In this document: piece after piece, positions 13,965 to 17,772 of the stretch
How the letters are laid out: each line of letters begins with the position of its first letter
Numbering within the stretch: the stretch's first letter is position 1
NCBI RefSeq assembly: GCF_000701705.1
Contig: NZ_JNJP01000076.1
Coordinates: 1 to 17,772 of the forward strand
Reading direction: 5' to 3'
Source: Bilophila wadsworthia ATCC 49260
GTDB taxonomy: Bacteria; Desulfobacterota; Desulfovibrionia; Desulfovibrionales; Desulfovibrionaceae
DNA length: 17,772 bases
Translations under genes and position numbers: made by a program
Notes under the pieces: model-generated
Databases searched by the model: none
What the model was told of the DNA's origin: nothing
Seen by the model: only the letters and a program-made list of their open reading frames with translations

Positions 13965-16580
13965 ATGTCCTCCCGTCCCACCTCAGCCTCCATGCTGTCC
14001 ATGCTCCCCCAACCCATCCAGCCGATCCCCGGCGACTCCTTCAACGACCGCATCCTGCTGTTGCTTGCGGCGGTCGCCACGACGGACGACATGCTCACCT
14101 ATCGGGAGTACCAGCTCGTACAGGAGGCGGCGCAGGCCATTTTCGGGGAACGCGCCCTCCATGCCGAACTGCAAGCCAAACTCCACTACGCGCTCCTGAA
14201 CCCGCCGTCCGATCCCGCCGACATCGCCCGCGACATGGCGAACCAGGCCGACGCCCAAAAGGTTTCCTCCACATTCGTGGACACCATGCTGAAAGCACTC
14301 TCCCGCATCGGGGGGCAGGAGGAACGGATCGACGAAAAGGCGCGGTCGCTCGTCAACGACATCGAATGGGCCTTCCGCAAGTCCCGCCTCGAACGCAGCG
14401 CGGGCCGGGGCATCGGCCTCGGGCTCAACGTCGGGGAAAGCCTCGGCGAACTCTACCGCAAGGCAACCAACGTCCTGCCTTCCCGGAAGGAAATCGCGGG
14501 CTGGTTCGCGCCCGAAACAAGCCAGTTCAACGCCGATATGGAGCGTTTCGCCAATTCGCTCGACCGCATCGCGTGGACGCTCGACGACATGGACCTGCGC
14601 GAAGAGCTGTATATTTTCCGCAAGATGCTGCGCCGCCAGCCGTTCAAAATCGTCATCGTGGGCGAACGCAAACGCGGCAAAAGCTCGCTCATCAACGCGA
14701 TCATCGGACAGGAGCTGTCCCCGGTGCGCGAGTCCACGCCGGAAACCGCCACCGTGGTGGAATTCAAATACGCCCACGCCCCGGACTACAGCGTGCGGTT
14801 CCTCGACTCCAGCCAGTTCGCCCGGCTTGAGGACTATCTCGAAAACGAGCAGGACAACCTGCTGCTCACCCGCAAAATCGAACACATCCGCAAAGGTGTG
14901 TCCGACGGCACGTTCATCCCCGGCAAGCTGCTTTCGGGCATCACCTGCTGGGACGACCTGTCCGACTACATCAGCCTTGAGGGGCGTTTCTCAGGATTCG
15001 TGGCCCGCGTCAGCGTGGGGCTGCCGCTGGACACGCTCCGGGCGGGCGTCGTGCTCGTGGACACGCCCGGCCTCAATGATACCGATCAGTTTCATGATTA
15101 TCTTTCCTATGAGGAAAGCCTTGAGGCGGACTGCGTCATCTTCGTCATGGACGCCCGCGATCCGGGCTCCAATTCCGAACTGTCCCTGCTCCGCAAGCTG
15201 GCCCGCAGCGGACGCACGGTCAGCATCATCGGCGTGCTGACCAACATCGACCGCCTGAACAGCGCCGCCAGCCTCGAAGCGGCCCGCGAACAGGCGCGCA
15301 CCGTGCTGCGCGAAGCCTGCCGGAGCTCCGGCCATGTGGAACTCGCCGGTGTCGTGGCCCTCAATACCCGGCAGGCCGTCGAGGAACGCTGCCGGGGAGG
15401 TTCCGCCTTCTCGGAAACGCTGTCCAAAGTGTCGCGTTCCGTGTCCGGCTGCGGAGAGCTTGAGCAGCTCCTTGCCCTCCTGCGGGAAATCATGGACAGG
15501 GATGCGGGCAAGGAGGCATACCGCCACAAAATCGCGGAAGCCTACTCCCGGATTGCCGACTCCGCCCGCGAACGGCTCCGCCAGCATGTGCAGGAGTACC
15601 GCGAATCCCTGCCGAACCCCGAACTGCTCGGTATGCTGGACGCGCACGCCAAACAGCTTTCCGCCTCCGCCCTCTCCTCGCTGGAGCAGGCCCGGCAGGT
15701 CGTGAACGCCGCCGCCAAGGACTTGGACGCGTGGGACGAATCCACGGAAAAGGCACTGAAAAAATTCCACGAAACGCTGGTGCTGCGGCTCATGGACGCC
15801 GTGAACCGCAAAGTGGCGGATCTCGGGCATCAGTTCGCCAAAGATTCCGTCTGGAAGGAATTCGACGCCACCGAAGCCCGGGCCATCGCCCGGCGCGCCG
15901 TGGATGAATTCCTCGACGAACAGCGCGGCATCCTTCACACGTGGGAAGACAAGCTCCGCCTCTTTTCCGCGCGCATGGACGAATTTTCGCAGGAATGCCT
16001 TGCCCGCCTGAGCTCCAATATCGACGGTCTGCAAGACGATCCGGGCGAAGTGAACGGCGGCTCCTCGACGGCCACGCACTTCCTCGTACAGACGCACCGG
16101 CACATGAAGAACCTTGCGGTATTCACCACCGGGCTCACCGTGGGCCGCCTCACCGCGCTCGGGCCGATCTCGATACTTGTTACCGCAGGCAACATTATCG
16201 CGCTGGCAGCGGCAAGCCCCCTTGCGGCCGCCGTGTTCGCGGCCGTGGCCGGGACGGCGGGCCTGCTCTACCACCTCGGGCGCGAGGACAAGCGCAAGGC
16301 CGCATTCCTCGACAAACGCCGCCGCGAAGCCGAGGAATACGCCGAGCGGGTGTGCGGCGCCCTCCGGCAGGAACTTGCCGTGGTCCGCGAAGATCTGGGC
16401 AAGGCGTACGAATTCGAGGTCAAGCGCGGCTTTGCCCCCGCCCTGGAAAGCCTGTTCCACCAGTCCGTGCACCTGCGCCTGTTCCTTGACGTGATGCAGA
16501 AAATCCGCAGCGATGTTTCCCGCTACGACACGCATGTCCAGAAGCAACTGGAACAGCTCGGCGGCGTTCTGGAACGCTGA
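13965..16580 (+). CDS. Dynamin-like GTPase with TerB-like N-terminal region
   Basis: A large (871 aa) bacterial dynamin-like protein. GTPase motifs: G1 G-E-R-K-R-G-K-S-S at 233-241; G2 Thr in S-T-P-E-T-A-T; G3 D-T-P-G at 366-369; G4 as T-N-I-D at 426-429, with Asn where many dynamins have Lys. Long helical stalk segments follow, with a hydrophobic hairpin-like stretch (about 730-772) that is the likely membrane paddle, then a final helical part. Residues 27-138 are helical with two repeats, each a helix ending in acidic residues then x-L/I-x-x-x-E/K (D-D-M-L-T-Y-R-E and E-E-R-I-D-E-K), resembling TerB domains. AAAGGAG lies 7 bases before ATG 13965; an in-frame ATG at 13893 lacks such a site. 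Dynamin-like proteins remodel membranes. The specific job here is unknown (CrfC/YjdA-like or phage-stress roles are possible). It stands alone, divergent from cbpA, with its own terminator. Confidence 0.85.
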   Translation: MSSRPTSASMLSMLPQPIQPIPGDSFNDRILLLLAAVATTDDMLTYREYQLVQEAAQAIFGERALHAELQAKLHYALLNPPSDPADIARDMANQADAQKVSSTFVDTMLKALSRIGGQEERIDEKARSLVNDIEWAFRKSRLERSAGRGIGLGLNVGESLGELYRKATNVLPSRKEIAGWFAPETSQFNADMERFANSLDRIAWTLDDMDLREELYIFRKMLRRQPFKIVIVGERKRGKSSLINAIIGQELSPVRESTPETATVVEFKYAHAPDYSVRFLDSSQFARLEDYLENEQDNLLLTRKIEHIRKGVSDGTFIPGKLLSGITCWDDLSDYISLEGRFSGFVARVSVGLPLDTLRAGVVLVDTPGLNDTDQFHDYLSYEESLEADCVIFVMDARDPGSNSELSLLRKLARSGRTVSIIGVLTNIDRLNSAASLEAAREQARTVLREACRSSGHVELAGVVALNTRQAVEERCRGGSAFSETLSKVSRSVSGCGELEQLLALLREIMDRDAGKEAYRHKIAEAYSRIADSARERLRQHVQEYRESLPNPELLGMLDAHAKQLSASALSSLEQARQVVNAAAKDLDAWDESTEKALKKFHETLVLRLMDAVNRKVADLGHQFAKDSVWKEFDATEARAIARRAVDEFLDEQRGILHTWEDKLRLFSARMDEFSQECLARLSSNIDGLQDDPGEVNGGSSTATHFLVQTHRHMKNLAVFTTGLTVGRLTALGPISILVTAGNIIALAAASPLAAAVFAAVAGTAGLLYHLGREDKRKAAFLDKRRREAEEYAERVCGALRQELAVVREDLGKAYEFEVKRGFAPALESLFHQSVHLRLFLDVMQKIRSDVSRYDTHVQKQLEQLGGVLER

Positions 16581-16590
16581 TATCACGGTG

Positions 16591-16618
16591 CCGCTCCAGC
16601 TAGAGCGGATTTCCTTTT
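16591..16618 (+). terminator. Terminator of the dynamin-like gene
   Basis: CCGCTC and GAGCGG (16591-16596 and 16603-16608) form a perfect 6-bp stem with a 6-base loop followed by ATTTCCTTTT, 11 bases after the stop codon. Confidence 0.7.
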
Positions 16619-16630
16619 GAACGGCATGGA

Positions 16631-16644
16631 GTAATGCACATTAC
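16631..16644. promoter_or_regulatory. Inverted repeat GTAATG-CA-CATTAC upstream of the GNAT gene
   Basis: A perfect 6-2-6 inverted repeat lies just before a TATAAA (16648-16653) that could be a -10 element for the acetyltransferase/creA unit. TTGAAC at 16617-16622 is too far away to pair well with it. It is an operator candidate; the regulator is unknown. Confidence 0.4.
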
Positions 16645-16715
16645 AGTATAAAAAGATTCTGACCGTCCGTTTTACCATCCCCAATCAAAAACGTTCCGCC
16701 CTCCAGAGGCTTACC

Positions 16716-17219
16716 ATGACCATCAGACAAGCAACCCCCAAAGACTTCGACGCCATCTATTCCCTTGTCAAAACGGCATTCCAGACAGCGAAAGTCTCCG
16801 ACGGCGGCGAACAGGATTTCGTCCTTAAACTCCGGAAGGGACGCTACATCCCCGAGCTGGAACTTGTCGCCGAAGAGGACGGCGTACTCATCGGTCACAT
16901 CATGCTCACCGGAGCATCCATCCGTGAAAACGGCGGCTGCTTCGGCACGCTGCTCCTCGCCCCGCTATCCGTGGCGCTCGAATGGCGCGCCAAGAGCATC
17001 GGAGCGGCCCTCATCCGCGAGGCCCTCGCCAAGGCCGCCGCACTGGGGCATTCTTCCGCCGTGCTCATCGGCGATCCCGGCTATTATGGCCGATTCGGAT
17101 TCCATTCCGCCGCTTCCATCTCCTACCCCGGCGTTCCCGGCGAATACACGCTCGCCTGCGAGCTCACGCCCGGTGCGTTGCGCAACATTTCAGGAGCCAT
17201 TTCCCTTCCCGATTGCTAA
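16716..17219 (+). CDS. GNAT-family N-acetyltransferase, YhbS-like
   Basis: This is a 167-residue single-domain acetyltransferase that would transfer an acetyl group from acetyl-CoA to an amine or similar acceptor. The start M-T-I-R-Q-A-T-x-x-D and the order of elements follow the GNAT fold. L-L-L-A-P-L-S-V precedes the acetyl-CoA loop, here E-W-R-A-K-S-I-G-A-A-L-I in place of the usual Q/R-x-x-G-x-G/A. A later G-D-P-G-Y-Y-G-R-F-G-F is the hallmark of the YhbS-type (COG3153) group. The substrate cannot be told from sequence. AGAGG lies about 7 bases before the ATG. The creA-type gene follows after 18 bases on the same strand, so they are probably cotranscribed from a promoter in the 135-base gap after the dynamin-like gene. 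Confidence 0.9.
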   Translation: MTIRQATPKDFDAIYSLVKTAFQTAKVSDGGEQDFVLKLRKGRYIPELELVAEEDGVLIGHIMLTGASIRENGGCFGTLLLAPLSVALEWRAKSIGAALIREALAKAAALGHSSAVLIGDPGYYGRFGFHSAASISYPGVPGEYTLACELTPGALRNISGAISLPDC

Positions 17220-17237
17220 ACCAAAAGGAAAAACGCC

Positions 17238-17699
17238 ATGCTTAAACCATACGCCTGCCTTGCCCTGTTCTGTTCCCTGCTCCTCCCCTCCTTCGCCCAT
17301 GCGGACGATTCGGACGTGGGCTGCGTCACCACGGAATGGAAACTGCTCGGAGCCAATCACAAGGTCTGCGTTTCGGCCTTCAACGATCCGGACATTCCGG
17401 GGGTGGCCTGTTACATCAGCCAAGCCAAAACCGGCGGTGTTTCCGGCTCGCTCGGGCTTGCCGAAGATCCGTCCAACTTCGCCATTTCGTGCAGCCAGGT
17501 CGGCCCTATCGAAATTCCCGCCAAGCTCCCCAAGCAGGCCAACGTATTCCGTGAATCGACCTCGGTCTTTTTCAAGGCCACCCGCGTCACCCGCATCTGG
17601 GACGCCAAGCGCAACACGCTCGTCTATCTCGCGGTCAGCCGCCGCCTCGTGGACGGCTCGCCCTTCAACGCGATCTCCACGGTTCCGGTGAAACAATAG
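17238..17699 (+). CDS. creA: CreA-family secreted protein
   Basis: This is a 153-residue protein with a clear Sec signal peptide: M-L-K-P, hydrophobic core, and a probable cut after A-H-A before D-D-S-D. The mature part matches CreA: V-G-C-V-T-T-E-W-K-L-L-G-x-N-x-K-V, F-x-D-P-x-I-x-G-V-A-C-Y-I-S, A-K-T-G-G, E-D-P-S-N-x-x-I-S-C, and the ending Y-L-A-V-S-R-R-L-V-D-G-S-P-x-N-A-I-S-T-V-P. The length is typical of the family. CreA is periplasmic and its molecular function is unknown. Despite the name it need not belong to the CreBC regulon, and no creB/creC lies nearby. Three cysteines (in G-C-V, A-C-Y and S-C-S) are conserved features that could form a disulfide. AAAAGGAAA precedes the ATG. It is the last gene in the window and is followed by a long stem-loop. 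Confidence 0.9.
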   Translation: MLKPYACLALFCSLLLPSFAHADDSDVGCVTTEWKLLGANHKVCVSAFNDPDIPGVACYISQAKTGGVSGSLGLAEDPSNFAISCSQVGPIEIPAKLPKQANVFRESTSVFFKATRVTRIWDAKRNTLVYLAVSRRLVDGSPFNAISTVPVKQ

Positions 17700-17716
17700 G
17701 AAAAAAGAAGAAGAAA

Positions 17717-17762
17717 TGTGGGGGAGGGAAACCTTTCTGGAGAAAGGTTTCCCTCCCCCACA
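17717..17762. terminator. 20-bp perfect stem-loop after creA (terminator or intergenic repeat)
   Basis: Bases 17717-17736 pair perfectly with 17743-17762 around the 6-base loop CTGGAG. The stem is purine-rich on one arm (GGGGGAGGGAAACC) and pyrimidine-rich on the other, and is followed by CCCCTCCCT rather than a T-run. It begins 18 bases after the creA stop. It probably ends transcription and looks like a dispersed intergenic element, but only one copy is visible here. Confidence 0.7.
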
Positions 17763-17772
17763 CCCCCTCCCT

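Noticed and set aside
14991..16586. Minus-strand frame of 531 codons opposite the dynamin-like gene
   Set aside because: It is a shadow frame. The sense strand carries all GTPase motifs in order.

Overview
The window looks like a chromosomal segment of a Desulfovibrionaceae-type sulfate reducer (Deltaproteobacteria/Desulfobacterota). The backbone is GC-rich. Its gene content also fits: an operon of ileS, lspA, a CpoB/YbgF-like lipoprotein and a NIL-domain [4Fe-4S] protein; a DnaJ-CbpM-ClpB heat-shock operon; a CreA-type periplasmic protein; and stem-loop intergenic elements. The organism assignment is inference from gene content. No rRNA or marker phylogeny is available here.

Positions 1 to about 2390 are accessory DNA: one end of a Mu-like transposable prophage. 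A LexA/CI-type S24 repressor (+) diverges from a leftward early operon. That operon encodes a small Ner-like HTH protein, a free-standing ClpX-type zinc-binding domain, and a MuA-family transposase that runs off the left edge. The two transcription units are separated by a very AT-rich region with nested dyad symmetry (candidate operators). Beyond the repressor come a terminator, an inverted repeat sharing the operator half-site, four copies of a TCCCGAATTG motif (candidate transposase sites at the prophage end), and four copies of a longer GCCA..TACCG motif. A 500-base stretch with hairpins but no recognisable gene leads to the backbone.

Positions 2865-7975 form a leftward housekeeping operon read ileS > lspA (GTG start) > PLDc_N-like membrane peptide (GTG start) > CpoB-like lipoprotein > NIL/ferredoxin protein > tRNA-CAU. 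A TTGACA/17/CACAAT promoter lies upstream of ileS and a hairpin terminator follows the tRNA. The theme is mixed: translation, lipoprotein maturation, envelope, and probably sulfide-dependent homocysteine formation.

Positions 8236-9592 (+) hold two tandem paralogous lipoproteins of unknown function, separated from clpB by two hairpins. Positions 9725-13752 (-) are the heat-shock operon cbpA-type dnaJ > cbpM > clpB, with a possible second promoter and a palindrome in front of clpB. Divergent from it is a large dynamin-like GTPase (13965-16580, +) whose N-terminal region looks like a TerB-type helical domain. The window ends with a GNAT acetyltransferase and a CreA-family secreted protein, then a 20-bp perfect stem-loop.

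The items most worth pursuing are the prophage-encoded ClpX zinc-domain mimic next to MuA, the TerB-like/dynamin fusion, the two direct-repeat arrays at the prophage end, and the tandem lipoproteins.
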